NCBI GenBank assembly: GCA_017446095.1
Contig: JAFSRN010000008.1
Span: 124,001 to 188,000 of the forward strand
DNA length: 64,000 nucleotides
Origin: Eubacterium sp.
Lineage (GTDB): Bacteria > Bacillota > Clostridia > Oscillospirales > Acutalibacteraceae
Reading direction: 5' to 3'
Within the stretch, counting starts at the first letter, position 1. Every line of letters starts with the position of its first letter. Positions 36,013-45,519 of the stretch are shown here, one piece after another. The position numbers and the translations under genes were made by a program. The notes beneath the pieces are model-generated. The model searched no databases. It saw only the letters and a list, made by a program, of their open reading frames with translations, and was not told the DNA's origin.

Positions 36013-36247
36013 AGAACTGCTTAAAAAAGCGGTGGTGTTTATGATAAGAACCTACCAGCTTACTCTGTCGCCGCGATTTTCGCACGGCGCTTGCAGATAC
36101 ACGCCCACTTGTTCGCAGTATGCGCTTGAAGCGGTGGAAATCCACGGCGTTTTTAAAGGAACGCTGCTGGCGATACTTCGCATTATGAGGTGCAATCCGT
36201 TATTTAAGGGCGGTTACGACCCTGTTCCCCCAAAAAAAGAAAAGTAA
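35999..36247 (+). CDS. yidD: Membrane protein insertion efficiency factor YidD
   Basis: 82 residues with the characteristic [20 protein letters not shown] (then SQYALEA) and [14 protein letters not shown]. An N-terminal amphipathic helix holds it to the membrane near YidC. The ATG lies inside rnpA, so translation is coupled. Confidence 0.95.
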   Translation: MKTVKELLKKAVVFMIRTYQLTLSPRFSHGACRYTPTCSQYALEAVEIHGVFKGTLLAILRIMRCNPLFKGGYDPVPPKKEK

Positions 36248-36263
36248 TTGAGGAAAAAGTAAA

Positions 36264-37304
36264 GTGTATTTTGATTTTATTACGATGGCCACGCAGTCTG
36301 CTGCCAACGGCGGAATCTTCGGCAAATTGTTCTGGCCGCTTTACTGGTTTTTCGGCAAGTGTATGGAGGGATTGCTGTACATTTTTGACAACAAGTACTT
36401 CCTTGCGCTGATAGTATTTACTGTATTAACAAGACTCGTGCTGTTTCCGTTTAACCTCAAGCAGCAGAAAACGATGGCAAAGACCAATCGTATCCAGCCG
36501 AAAATTCAGAAAATTCAAAAAAAGTACAACGTAAATGCAATCACAGATACCAAGCAGCGCCAGAAAGCCAACCAGGCTATGCAGGAGGAAATGCAGGCGC
36601 TCTACGCACGCGAAGGTCACAACCCGATGAACATGGGCTGCGGTCCGATGGCGTTCCAGATGGTATTTCTGATGGGTATTATCGGAATTATCTACTACCC
36701 TGTTGAGTACATCCTCAACATCAAAATTTCCGATTATCAGGACGCAGTTGCAAAGATTATCAACTTTAAAGCAACGGGAACTAACAGATACCTGCAGCTT
36801 GACCTTATCCGTAACATTGCGGATTACAAAGCAGATTTGCTTGCAAACAGCGCAAAGGTCGGCAACATTTTTACAGAGCAGTCTATCGCTAAGATTGAGG
36901 CGTTTAAGGACGGGCTCAACATCTTCGGCATTGATATGAGCCAGGTTCCCACATGGAAGGGCATAATTGTAATTATCCCTATTCTGTGTCTTGTAACATC
37001 AATCGCGTCAACTATCGTTTCCACTTTGATTCAGAAGAAGAACAACCCCGCCGCTTCGCAGCAGCAGTCGCAGATGATGCTGATGATGCTGATGATGCCG
37101 CTGTTTTCGTTCTACATTTCGTTTAAACTTCCTGCAGCAGTAGGTTTTTACTGGGTAATTTCCAACCTTGTAGCAGTAGTACAGCAGCTTGTAATGGCAA
37201 AGTTCTTCCCGCCAAAGCGCAACATCGCGCACGAAATGGTTGAAAACACGATTGAAAGAAGAGCACGCGAACAGAGCATAAAGAAAATGAAAAATGGTGA
37301 GTAA
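36264..37304 (+). CDS. yidC: Membrane protein insertase YidC/Oxa1/SpoIIIJ family
   Basis: 346 residues beginning at GTG, 10 bases after GAGG. Hydrophobic helices lie at about 15-60, 120-140 and 235-310, with the Lys-rich cytosolic loop KQQKTMAKTNRIQPKIQKIQ typical of the insertase. No lipobox Cys is evident near the start, unlike many Gram-positive YidC proteins. It integrates proteins into the membrane with or without SecYEG. Confidence 0.95.
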   Translation: MYFDFITMATQSAANGGIFGKLFWPLYWFFGKCMEGLLYIFDNKYFLALIVFTVLTRLVLFPFNLKQQKTMAKTNRIQPKIQKIQKKYNVNAITDTKQRQKANQAMQEEMQALYAREGHNPMNMGCGPMAFQMVFLMGIIGIIYYPVEYILNIKISDYQDAVAKIINFKATGTNRYLQLDLIRNIADYKADLLANSAKVGNIFTEQSIAKIEAFKDGLNIFGIDMSQVPTWKGIIVIIPILCLVTSIASTIVSTLIQKKNNPAASQQQSQMMLMMLMMPLFSFYISFKLPAAVGFYWVISNLVAVVQQLVMAKFFPPKRNIAHEMVENTIERRAREQSIKKMKNGE

Positions 37305-37334
37305 CGGCTAATCGCCGCGAAAAACGGAGGATTT

Positions 37335-38324
37335 ATGATAAAGGAATTTATCGCTACCGGCAAAACGCTTGAGGATGCAATCGCAAACGCAAAAGCCGGT
37401 CTGAATGCTCCTGAGAAGTTTGAACTCGACGTTCATATCGAAGTGCTTGAGCAGCCGCGCAAAAAGATTTTAGGTCTTTTCGGCGGCGCGGAAGCAAAGG
37501 TTAAAGCCGTATATGACGACGGAGTTAAAGAAAAAAAGGCTTCAAAGAAGCAGAATAAAAAGAACAAGAACGCAGGCAAACCGGCTGACAAAAAGGCAGA
37601 GCCTAAAAAGAAGGCGCAGCAGCAGCCGAAAAAAGCAGAGCCGCAGAAAAAGGCAGCGCAAAAGCCTGCAGCACAACCTAAAAAGGAAGACGCACCCAAA
37701 AAGGAGAAGGATTATCCCGCAAGCGTTGACCTTGAATACGCAAAGAGCTACCTTGAAGCAATCATCAAGGGGCTTAACGTTGAAGATGCTAAAATCGGCG
37801 CCACCTATGAGGAAGGCGTAATCAATATCGAACTTGACTGCGAGGATTACGGTATCATTATCGGCAGAAGAGGCGAAACGCTTGATTCTATCCAGTACCT
37901 TCTCTCCCTCGCAATGAAAAAGAATTCGGGCTGCTATGTCAGAGTTTCCATCAACGTGGGCAACTACCGCGAAAAGAGGAACGAAACATTAAGGCATCTT
38001 GCAAGCAAGAATTCGCAGTACGTGCTTCGCACCGGCAGAAGATACACCTTTGAGCCGATGAACCCGTACGAAAGAAGGGTTATCCACACCGCTGTTCAGG
38101 AAATTGAGGGCGTTGAGTCACGCTCAATCGGTTATAATCAGGACAGACGCGTTGTTATTGAACCCGAAGGCGGCGTTAAACCGCGCCAGAACCGCGGCGG
38201 CAGAGGCGGCAACAGAGGAGGCTCCTCGCAGAGAAGTGCGGCAGTCACAACGAAGCCCGCTGACTACACGCCGAAAAAGGATAGAGCAGATCTGCCAAAA
38301 TACGGCAAGATAGAAATCAATTAA
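37335..38324 (+). CDS. jag: Jag/KhpB RNA-binding protein
   Basis: 329 residues: Jag-N domain (MIKEFIATGKTLEDAI, QPRKKILGLFGG), a long Lys/Ala/Pro linker (about 65-130), a KH domain with the GIIIGRRGETLDSIQYLLS loop, an R3H domain (HLASKNSQYVLRTGRRYTFE), and an Arg/Gly-rich tail. With KhpA it binds RNA and affects cell elongation and division. It follows yidC as in most Firmicutes. Confidence 0.95.
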   Translation: MIKEFIATGKTLEDAIANAKAGLNAPEKFELDVHIEVLEQPRKKILGLFGGAEAKVKAVYDDGVKEKKASKKQNKKNKNAGKPADKKAEPKKKAQQQPKKAEPQKKAAQKPAAQPKKEDAPKKEKDYPASVDLEYAKSYLEAIIKGLNVEDAKIGATYEEGVINIELDCEDYGIIIGRRGETLDSIQYLLSLAMKKNSGCYVRVSINVGNYREKRNETLRHLASKNSQYVLRTGRRYTFEPMNPYERRVIHTAVQEIEGVESRSIGYNQDRRVVIEPEGGVKPRQNRGGRGGNRGGSSQRSAAVTTKPADYTPKKDRADLPKYGKIEIN

Positions 38325-38367
38325 TTCAACGCAGCTTGCCGTCAGGCAGGCTGTTGTTTGTATGTAA

Positions 38368-38400
38368 ACTAACCACTATCCACTAACCACTAATCACTTC
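38368..38400. repeat. Heptamer repeat (CCACTAA) before mnmE
   Basis: Units CCACTAT, CCACTAA, CCACTAA, TCACTTC with period 7, ending 4 bp before the mnmE start codon. Confidence 0.75.
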
Positions 38401-38404
38401 AATT

Positions 38405-39766
38405 ATGTCAACTATCGCAGCAATATCCACCGGCAACGCGCCCGGCGGAATCGGCGTTATCCGCATCAGCGGCGCCGACGCAATCAAAATTGCAAACAGC
38501 GTATTTGAGTGCAGGGATAATTCCACCCTGCTTGACCTTGAGGGCTACCGCGCCAAGTTCGGCAGCATAGTCATTGACGGGCAGAAGCAGGACGACGCCG
38601 TTGCGCTTGTTTTCCGCGCGCCTAAAAGCTATACGGGCGAGGATGTTGCAGAGCTTTCCGTCCACGGCGGTATGCTGTCGGTACAAAAAACGCTTGAAGC
38701 GGTGTTCAGAGCAGGCGCAGAGCCTGCAGCCGCCGGCGAATTCACAAAGCGCGCGTTCCTAAACGGCAAGATGGACTTAACGCAGGCGGAATCTGTTGCG
38801 GACATCATTTCCGCGCAGGGCGAAGAGGCGCTGAAAGCCTCTTTTTCCGCGCTGCACGGACGTATCAGCAAAAGCGTGAACGCCGTGCTTGAAAAGCTGC
38901 TTGACGCGTCGGCTACCATGGCGGCGTGGGTTGACTACCCCGATGAGGAAATCCCCGAAATGACGGATACCGTGCTTGGCGAAACGCTTGAATTCTGCGA
39001 AGCCGAGCTTGCAAATCTGCTTAAGAACTACGACAAAGGGCAGACCGTTAAAAACGGCGTGGACACTGTGATTGCAGGCAGACCGAACGTGGGCAAATCA
39101 AGCCTTATGAATATGCTGACCGGCACGGACAAGAGCATTGTTACGCACATTGAAGGCACAACGCGCGATATTGTGGAAGAGGATGTACGCCTCGGCAGCA
39201 TTGTGCTGCACCTCAAGGACACCGCAGGTCTGCGCGAATCGGGCGACCTTGTTGAGCATATCGGAATTGAAAAAGCATACAAGGCGCTTGACGATGCACG
39301 GCTTGTGCTTGCGGTTTTTGACAGCTCTGAGGGGCTGACCGATGAGGACAGAGAGCTTATAAAGCGTTGCAGCGGCAAGCTTTGCGTTGCGGTTATCAAC
39401 AAAACAGACCTTGAAAAAATGGCTGACACCGCGGAGATTGAAGGGGCGTTTGACCGCACGGTTTACATAAGCGCGAAGAACGACGAAGGGCTTGAAAAGC
39501 TTGAAGCGGCGGTAACCTCGCTGCTTGGCGTTGCCGATTTTGACAGCACTGCCCCCCTGCTTGCAAACGCTCGGCAGAAGCAGCATTGTGAAAATGCGCT
39601 GACTTCCGTAAGGGAGGCGCTTGACGGCGTTGCCCTTGGCATAACATTTGACGCGATTAACGTGATGATTGACGCGGCGGCGGACGAGCTGCTGTCGCTC
39701 ACAGGCAAAAAAGCAAACGCAGAGGTTGTCAATAACATTTTCAGCAAATTCTGTGTGGGTAAATAA
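38405..39766 (+). CDS. mnmE: tRNA modification GTPase MnmE
   Basis: 453 residues: folate-binding N-domain (STIAAISTGNAPGGIGVIRI), helical domain, and an inserted G domain with GRPNVGKSSLMNML, the DTAGLRES switch and NKTD, ending in the conserved FCVGK with the catalytic Cys. With MnmG it makes cmnm5 at U34. The ATG has no visible Shine-Dalgarno because the bases in front are a heptamer repeat. Confidence 0.97.
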   Translation: MSTIAAISTGNAPGGIGVIRISGADAIKIANSVFECRDNSTLLDLEGYRAKFGSIVIDGQKQDDAVALVFRAPKSYTGEDVAELSVHGGMLSVQKTLEAVFRAGAEPAAAGEFTKRAFLNGKMDLTQAESVADIISAQGEEALKASFSALHGRISKSVNAVLEKLLDASATMAAWVDYPDEEIPEMTDTVLGETLEFCEAELANLLKNYDKGQTVKNGVDTVIAGRPNVGKSSLMNMLTGTDKSIVTHIEGTTRDIVEEDVRLGSIVLHLKDTAGLRESGDLVEHIGIEKAYKALDDARLVLAVFDSSEGLTDEDRELIKRCSGKLCVAVINKTDLEKMADTAEIEGAFDRTVYISAKNDEGLEKLEAAVTSLLGVADFDSTAPLLANARQKQHCENALTSVREALDGVALGITFDAINVMIDAAADELLSLTGKKANAEVVNNIFSKFCVGK

Positions 39767-39767
39767 A

Positions 39768-39976
39768 TCAGCTTCAGGCTGCAGGCTGCAGGCTTCAGGT
39801 TACTCGCTCCGCTCGGACAATTTGTAGGGAGCGGCGAGATTCCCCTACTAGGGGAAATGTCTGCTTTGCAGACAAAAGGGTCTGGCGCCCGCTCCAAGGG
39901 CCCGACGCTCCGCAATAAAAATGCTGTGCGCAGCACCCAACCCCTTGAGTCTTGAGTCTATCACCTTGAGTCTGAT
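39768..39976. repeat. Two heptamer blocks with GTAGGG and TTCCCCT elements between mnmE and mnmG
   Basis: 39768-39800: CTTCAGG, CTGCAGG, CTGCAGG, CTTCAGG. 39945-39976: TCTTGAG, TCTTGAG and CCTTGAG. Between them are GTAGGGAGCGGCG and a 39838-39905 copy of the element at 25978-26053. There is no gene in 39767-40024. Confidence 0.7.
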
Positions 39977-40024
39977 TTGCGCAGCAAATAATTTTAATTC
40001 ATCACTCATCATTAAGGAAAAAAT

Positions 40025-41893
40025 ATGTATAACGCAGGACACTACGATGTAATAGTAATAGGCGCAGGGCACGCAGGTATTGAGGCTGCCCTTGCTTCGG
40101 CGCGCCTTGGCGTAAGCACCGCGGTGTTCACCATAAACCTTGACTGGGTTGGCAATATGCCCTGCAATCCGTCCATCGGCGGCACCTCAAAAGGTCACCT
40201 TGTGCGCGAGATTGACGCACTCGGCGGCGAAATGGGCAAGGCTGCGGACAAGTATTCCCTGCAGTCGCGTATGCTCAACCTCGGCAAAGGACCTGCCGTT
40301 CATTCCCTGCGTGCGCAGATTGACAGACGTGAGTATTCGGCAGGGATGAAGCACACCCTTGAACTGCAGGAAAATCTTGATATCCGCCAGGGCGAAATCT
40401 GTGATTTGTACAAAACGGACGACGGTCTGTGGCACGCGGTTACGCGCCTTGACGCGGAGTTCACCTGCAAGGCGGTTATTATCGCAACCGGCACCTTCCT
40501 CGGCGGCAGGGTTTACATCGGCGACGTGTCGTATGAGAGCGGACCCGACGGTATGTTCCCGTCAAACGCGCTTTCCGCGGCGCTCAAAAAGCTTGATATT
40601 CCGATTCGCCGCTTCAAGACAGGCACGCCGAGCCGCGTAAACAGACGGTTTGTGAACTTCGACGAGCTTGAGGTTCAGTACGGCGACGAGCACACCGTCC
40701 CCTTCTCTTTTGAAACCGAAACACCGCCCGAAAACAAGGTGGTTTGCCACATAACCTACACCAACGAAAAAACGAAGCAGATTATCCTCGATAACCTTCA
40801 CCGCTCACCGATGTACAGCGGCAAGATTGAGGGCAAAGGTCCGCGCTACTGCCCGAGCTTTGAGGATAAAATCGTCCGATTTTCTGACAAGGAACGCCAC
40901 CAGCTCTTTATTGAGCCGTGCGGCGAAAACACAGAGGAAATGTACCTGCAGGGGCTGTCCTCGTCATTACCCGAGGATGTGCAGCTTGCGTTTATACACA
41001 CAATAAAAGGGCTTGAAAACGCTGTTGTTATGCGCACCGCCTACGCGATTGAGTACGACTGCGTGGACCCGACTGCCCTTAAGGCAACCCTTGAGTTTAA
41101 CGACATCGGCGGACTCTACGGCGCAGGTCAGTTCAACGGGTCAAGCGGTTATGAGGAAGCGGCTGCGCAGGGACTTGTTGCAGGAATCAACGCTGCACGC
41201 AAAATCAAGGGCGAAAGCGAAGTTATCCTCGACCGCGGCGGCTCGTATATCGGCACGCTGATTGACGACCTTGTTACCAAGGGCTGCACCGACCCGTACA
41301 GAATGATGACTTCGCGCAGCGAATACAGGCTTGTGCTGCGTCAGGACAACGCCGACGCAAGGCTTACGCCGCTCGGCTACGAAATCGGGCTTATAAGCGA
41401 AGCGCGTTACCAAAAGTTCCTCAAAAAGCAGCAGCAGATTGAGGAAGAAATGCGCCGTGTAAGCGCGCTGTCAATTCCGCTTTCGGATGAACTGCAGCAG
41501 ATGCTTGTTTCACGCGGTACGGCGCCGCTAAAAACTGGTTGCAAGATGATTGAACTGCTTAAACGTCCGCAGATAACCTACGACGACCTTGCACCGTTTG
41601 ACAAAGAACGCCCCGACCTGCCGTACGAAGTGTTTGAGCAGGTGCAGATTTCCGTTAAATACGAGGGCTACATCAAAAAGCAGGAAGCGCAGATTAACGA
41701 AATGCGCCGCATTGAGTGCAAAACGATACCCGAAGGCATTGACTACAAGGCGCTTAAGGGGCTTCGTCTTGAAGCTGTGGAAAAGCTTGACAAAATCAGA
41801 CCGCAGAACCTCGGTCAGGCAAGCCGCATCAGCGGAGTAAACCCTGCCGACATCACTGCGCTTAACATTATACTTGAAACATATGATAAATAA
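40025..41893 (+). CDS. mnmG: tRNA uridine-5-carboxymethylaminomethyl modification enzyme MnmG
   Basis: 622 residues. FAD site VIVIGAGHAGIEAALASARL, MPCNPSIGGTSKGHLVREID, the conserved loop TGTFLGGRVYIG, PRYCPSFEDKIVRF, and the C-terminal helical domain that contacts MnmE (NLGQASRISGVNPADI). It forms the wobble-uridine modification complex with MnmE. The end overlaps rsmG by 11 bp. Confidence 0.98.
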   Translation: MYNAGHYDVIVIGAGHAGIEAALASARLGVSTAVFTINLDWVGNMPCNPSIGGTSKGHLVREIDALGGEMGKAADKYSLQSRMLNLGKGPAVHSLRAQIDRREYSAGMKHTLELQENLDIRQGEICDLYKTDDGLWHAVTRLDAEFTCKAVIIATGTFLGGRVYIGDVSYESGPDGMFPSNALSAALKKLDIPIRRFKTGTPSRVNRRFVNFDELEVQYGDEHTVPFSFETETPPENKVVCHITYTNEKTKQIILDNLHRSPMYSGKIEGKGPRYCPSFEDKIVRFSDKERHQLFIEPCGENTEEMYLQGLSSSLPEDVQLAFIHTIKGLENAVVMRTAYAIEYDCVDPTALKATLEFNDIGGLYGAGQFNGSSGYEEAAAQGLVAGINAARKIKGESEVILDRGGSYIGTLIDDLVTKGCTDPYRMMTSRSEYRLVLRQDNADARLTPLGYEIGLISEARYQKFLKKQQQIEEEMRRVSALSIPLSDELQQMLVSRGTAPLKTGCKMIELLKRPQITYDDLAPFDKERPDLPYEVFEQVQISVKYEGYIKKQEAQINEMRRIECKTIPEGIDYKALKGLRLEAVEKLDKIRPQNLGQASRISGVNPADITALNIILETYDK

Positions 41894-42587
41894 AGACTTA
41901 CTAAAAAGATACGCACAGGAAATAGGCGTTTCGCTTGACGCCACGGCGCTTGACAGGTTTGATGTTTACGCGAAACTGCTGGTTGAAACCAATAAGGTTA
42001 TGAACCTGACAGGCATCACAGAGCCTGACGAAATAGTGGTTAAGCACTTTATCGACAGCCTGGAACTGCTTAAGTATGCGGATATACCGCAAGGTGCAAG
42101 CATGATTGATGTGGGAACGGGCGCAGGATTCCCCGGTGTGCCGCTTCTTATAGCGCGCCCGGATATCAGGCTTACACTGCTTGACTCACTGCAAAAGCGC
42201 CTCAACTTCCTTGATAATGTGTTGAATGAATGCGGGCTTGAAGCAGAACTGCTTCATCTTCGCGCAGAGGGCGGCGGAAAAGACGCGCGTTTGCGTGAAA
42301 CATACGATATTGCCACCGCGCGCGCAGTCGCGCCAATGAATGTGCTTGCAGAATACCTGCTACCCTACGTCAAAGTCGGCGGCAGTATGTATGCGCTTAA
42401 AGGTACGGGCGAAAACATAGCCGATTCCGCACAGGCGGTAGAAGCGTTAGGCGGTGAAATTGCAGAGGAATACACCTTTGAACTGCCCAACGGTGACAGC
42501 AGGTCAATTGTTTATGTGAAAAAGATTTCGCAAACTCCGACACAATACCCCAGAAAAAGTAAGAAAATTACAGCAAAACCGCTATAG
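41883..42587 (+). CDS. rsmG: 16S rRNA (guanine527-N7)-methyltransferase
   Basis: The start ATG lies inside the end of mnmG; a TTG three codons earlier is less likely. The 234-residue protein shows NLTGITEPDEIVVKHFIDSL, the SAM motif MIDVGTGAGFPGVPLLI, LTLLDSLQKRLNFL and ATARAVAPMNVLAEY. It methylates G527 of 16S rRNA; its loss in other bacteria gives low streptomycin resistance. A terminator follows. Confidence 0.97.
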   Translation: MINKDLLKRYAQEIGVSLDATALDRFDVYAKLLVETNKVMNLTGITEPDEIVVKHFIDSLELLKYADIPQGASMIDVGTGAGFPGVPLLIARPDIRLTLLDSLQKRLNFLDNVLNECGLEAELLHLRAEGGGKDARLRETYDIATARAVAPMNVLAEYLLPYVKVGGSMYALKGTGENIADSAQAVEALGGEIAEEYTFELPNGDSRSIVYVKKISQTPTQYPRKSKKITAKPL

Positions 42588-42611
42588 CGATAGATGTTTC
42601 AGTCGAAAAAC

Positions 42612-42648
42612 AAGGATTTCTCACGATGAGAAATCCTTTATTTTTTTG
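42612..42648 (+). terminator. Terminator after rsmG
   Basis: AAGGATTTCTCA, loop CGA, TGAGAAATCCTT, then a T-rich run. Confidence 0.9.
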
Positions 42649-42689
42649 AATGTTTATGTTAATATGTATCTGTAAGGAGGTTGTCCCCT

Positions 42690-43511
42690 TTGAATGATAT
42701 ACATAATATAAAGACGGAAAAGCTGCTTCCCAACCCATACCAGCCGCGCCATAAGTTTGCAAGCGATGAAATGCTGTCGCTTGCCGATTCCATAAAAGAG
42801 AACGGCATATTACAACCTTTATTGATAAGACGCATCAACAACTCGGACTATTTTGAGATTGTGGCAGGCGAACGCAGACTTCGCGCGGCTATTCTGGCAG
42901 GGATACAGGAAGTACCCTGCATTGAAATAGACTGCGACTATGAGCAAAGCGCCGTGCTTTCCATACTTGAAAACGTACAGCGCAGCGATTTAAGCTTCTT
43001 TGAGGAAGCCGCAGCAATCGGTCAGCTTATAGAGCACTTCGGAATGACGCAGACAGATGTGGCAAAAAAACTCTCGAAAAGCCAGTCTGCACTCTCAAAT
43101 AAGGTACGACTGCTGAAATTGCCGGCAGATGTGCGCTATTTTATAGAAAAAGAAGGGCTGACGGAACGGCATGCGAGAGCACTCTTGCGCCTTGAGGACG
43201 AAAAAGACATATGGAAAGTCCTGAATACTGTGAAAGAAAAGGGACTAAATGTCGAAAAAACAGAGAAACTGATAGATTCCATGCTCGAATCAGCGCAAAA
43301 GAAACCCAAAAGGAACATAGTGCGCGCATTCAGGGACGTGCGGATATTTGTAAATACATTCAATAAGGCAATTGACACAATGAAGGCGTCCGGCATAGAA
43401 GCCGAATCAGAGCAGAACGAAACGGACGACTACATTGAGTTAAGGGTAAAAATACCCAAACGAAGCATCAATGAACCAACGTTAAAGGTGCTTAAAGCAA
43501 CATCGGCTTAA
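42690..43511 (+). CDS. noc: Nucleoid occlusion protein Noc (ParB family)
   Basis: The start is the second TTG (MNDIHNIKTEK), 9 bases after AAGGAGG; the first TTG touches the Shine-Dalgarno. The 273-residue protein has the ParB/Noc N-domain (LLPNPYQPRHKF, VAGERRLRAAILAG), the HTH block TQTDVAKKLSKSQSALSNKV, and a C-terminal dimer domain. As the first of two ParB paralogues, placed between rsmG and parA, it fits Noc, which blocks division over DNA. It could also be a second ParB. Confidence 0.88.
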   Translation: MNDIHNIKTEKLLPNPYQPRHKFASDEMLSLADSIKENGILQPLLIRRINNSDYFEIVAGERRLRAAILAGIQEVPCIEIDCDYEQSAVLSILENVQRSDLSFFEEAAAIGQLIEHFGMTQTDVAKKLSKSQSALSNKVRLLKLPADVRYFIEKEGLTERHARALLRLEDEKDIWKVLNTVKEKGLNVEKTEKLIDSMLESAQKKPKRNIVRAFRDVRIFVNTFNKAIDTMKASGIEAESEQNETDDYIELRVKIPKRSINEPTLKVLKATSA

Positions 43512-43588
43512 AACGGGCAACCGTTTTAAACATATTCTCCTCTTTTCATCACGTGGGGCAGGCGGACGAAAGTCCGCCTGTTCTGCTA

Positions 43589-43604
43589 TGTTTCACGTGA
43601 AACA
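43589..43604. promoter_or_regulatory. parS: parS centromere site
   Basis: TGTTTCACGTGAAACA is a perfect 16-bp palindrome and an exact match to the bacterial parS consensus. ParB should load here and spread. Confidence 0.95.
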
Positions 43605-43675
43605 CGTCCAAATATGCTGCGCGATTAAAACAAGTCGCAAGCGACTGTTAACAATCGCTTCGCACATTTCTCCTC

Positions 43676-43715
43676 TTCAAATCAAAATTTCGCATTCGCT
43701 GCTTTTTGATTTGAA
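43676..43715. repeat. 12-bp inverted repeat between the parS sites
   Basis: TTCAAATCAAAA (43676-43687) and TTTTGATTTGAA (43704-43715) can form a hairpin just before the second parS. Two shorter hairpins (AAAACGGGCAACCGTTTT at 43511, and GGCGGAC-GAAA-GTCCGCC near 43561) follow noc and may end its transcript. There is no gene in 43512-43800. Confidence 0.65.
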
Positions 43716-43717
43716 AA

Positions 43718-43733
43718 TGTTTCACATGAAACA
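43718..43733. promoter_or_regulatory. parS: Second, variant parS site
   Basis: TGTTTCACATGAAACA differs from the perfect site by one central base. It lies 114 bp from the first and 68 bp before parA, so ParB bound here could also repress parAB. Confidence 0.8.
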
Positions 43734-43800
43734 TAAATACTGCTTGAAATGTCTATTATAATATAGTATAATCATATTATCTTATTAATGAGGTGTTGAA

Positions 43801-44565
43801 ATGGGAAAAACTGTTGCAATTTTCAACCAAAAAGGCGGCGTGGGAAAAACAACCACCTGCGTAAACATGGCTGCTGCGCTTGGCGCAAAGGGCAAAAAAA
43901 CACTACTTGTAGATGTTGACCCCCAGGGAAACTCTACATCGGGTGTAGGAATAGACAAAAGTGACGTAGAATACTCGACCTATGATATCCTTATTAACAA
44001 CGTTTCTGCCAGAGCGATTATGGTGGAAACAGAGTTTAAGAACCTCTGGATTCTGCCATCAAATATGAATCTTGCAGGCGCAGAGCTTGAACTTGCAGAG
44101 CTTGACCACAGAAATAAGGCGCTCAAAAAGGCGCTTGCAACGCTGGTTATGGAGTTTGACTACATAATTATCGACTGTCCGCCGAGTTTAGGTCTGCTTT
44201 CTATCAACGCTCTCGTTGCCGCAGATACGCTGATTGTGCCGCTTCAATGCGAATATTACGCGCTGGAAGGCTTGTCACAGCTTGTAAGCACGGTCAGAAC
44301 CATTAAACAACACTATAACGAACACCTCGAGCTTGAAGGCGTGCTGTTCACTATGTATGACAGCCGCTTAAAACTCACACAGCAGGTAATTGACGAGGTC
44401 AACAAGTACTTCCCGAACAAGGCGTATAAGACAATGATACCGCGCTCGGTTAAAATTGCAGAGGCGCCGTCCTTCGGCGAGCCGGTAATCTACTACGAAA
44501 AGTACTCAAAACCCTCGTTTGCATACAAAAAATTCGTCGATGAATTCCTGAAAGCTAACAAATAG
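43801..44565 (+). CDS. parA: Chromosome partition ATPase ParA (Soj)
   Basis: 254 residues with the deviant Walker A FNQKGGVGKTTTCVNMA, DVDPQGNSTSG, and IIDCPPSLGLLSINAL. It forms the ATP-dependent gradient that moves ParB-parS complexes, and Soj also regulates DnaA in Bacillus. parB follows after 28 bp. Confidence 0.97.
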   Translation: MGKTVAIFNQKGGVGKTTTCVNMAAALGAKGKKTLLVDVDPQGNSTSGVGIDKSDVEYSTYDILINNVSARAIMVETEFKNLWILPSNMNLAGAELELAELDHRNKALKKALATLVMEFDYIIIDCPPSLGLLSINALVAADTLIVPLQCEYYALEGLSQLVSTVRTIKQHYNEHLELEGVLFTMYDSRLKLTQQVIDEVNKYFPNKAYKTMIPRSVKIAEAPSFGEPVIYYEKYSKPSFAYKKFVDEFLKANK

Positions 44566-44593
44566 TTTACCATAAACCTGACAGGAGGAGAAT

Positions 44594-45439
44594 ATGGCTA
44601 AAAAGAACGGTCTTGGCAAGGGTCTGGGCGCGCTGATGCTTGAAAACAGCGTTGACAGCACGCTTTCCACAAGCACCCTGCCGATTAACGACATCATCCC
44701 CAACAAGGACCAGCCGCGTAAAACGTTTGATGAGGCTGCGCTGGAGGAACTTGCGGAATCAATCCGTCTGCACGGCGTGCTGCAGCCGTTGCTTGTGCGT
44801 CCGCTCACCACAGGCGGCTATCAGCTTGTAGCAGGTGAGCGCCGCTGGCGTGCTTCGCGCATGGCGGAACTCAAGGAAGTGCCTGTAATCGTCAAAGAGC
44901 TTGACGATACGGAGGCAATGCAGATTGCCATAATTGAGAACTTACAACGTGAGGATTTAAACCCCATAGAAGAAGCGGAAGGTCTGCAGGCGCTTATTGA
45001 TAAATGCGGATTTACGCAGGAGGAAGCGGCGGCTTCGGTTGGCAAGTCGCGCCCTGCTATTACAAACTCTCTGCGCTTGCTGCGCCTGCCCGAAAACGTG
45101 CGCGAAATGACGAAGGACGGCGTAATCAGCGCAGGTCACGCGCGCGCACTGCTTGCGTTTGACAGCGAAGCGCTTATGCAGGAGGTTGCAGACCAGATAG
45201 TTTCAAAGAAACTTACGGTGCGCGACGTTGAAAGAATGGCAAAACGCCCTGTTTCCAAGGGTTCGCAGCGAAGCGCAAAAAGGCGCGACAGCTTCTATGA
45301 TGAGGTTGAACTCGCACTTTCCGAAGCGCTTGGCACAAAAGTCCGCGTAAACAACGGCAGGAACAAGGGCACGCTTGAAATTGAGTTTTACACGCTTGAT
45401 GATTTGAAAAATATTGCAAACGCAATTTATAAAGACTAA
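44594..45439 (+). CDS. parB: Chromosome partition protein ParB (Spo0J)
   Basis: 281 residues. The N-terminus KKNGLGKGLGALM is the ParA-activating peptide. Then come DIIPNKDQPRKTF, the CTPase motif VAGERRWRASRMA, ENLQREDLNPIEEAEG, HTH residues (TQEEAAASVGKSRPAITNSL), and a C-terminal dimer domain. AGGAGG precedes the ATG. It works with the adjacent parS sites. Confidence 0.97.
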   Translation: MAKKNGLGKGLGALMLENSVDSTLSTSTLPINDIIPNKDQPRKTFDEAALEELAESIRLHGVLQPLLVRPLTTGGYQLVAGERRWRASRMAELKEVPVIVKELDDTEAMQIAIIENLQREDLNPIEEAEGLQALIDKCGFTQEEAAASVGKSRPAITNSLRLLRLPENVREMTKDGVISAGHARALLAFDSEALMQEVADQIVSKKLTVRDVERMAKRPVSKGSQRSAKRRDSFYDEVELALSEALGTKVRVNNGRNKGTLEIEFYTLDDLKNIANAIYKD

Positions 45440-45454
45440 ACAGGTTACAAACCC

Positions 45455-45503
45455 TCCGTCTGCCTAACGGCAGCCACCTCCCTTTACACAAGGGTGGGGC
45501 AGG
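45455..45503. repeat. Fragment of the CTCCC-type repeat between parB and serS
   Basis: CCGTCTGCCTAACGGC and CTCCCTTTACACAAGGGTGG resemble the right end of the element at 17718-17826. Confidence 0.6.
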
Positions 45504-45519
45504 GTGAAAGGAGTTATAT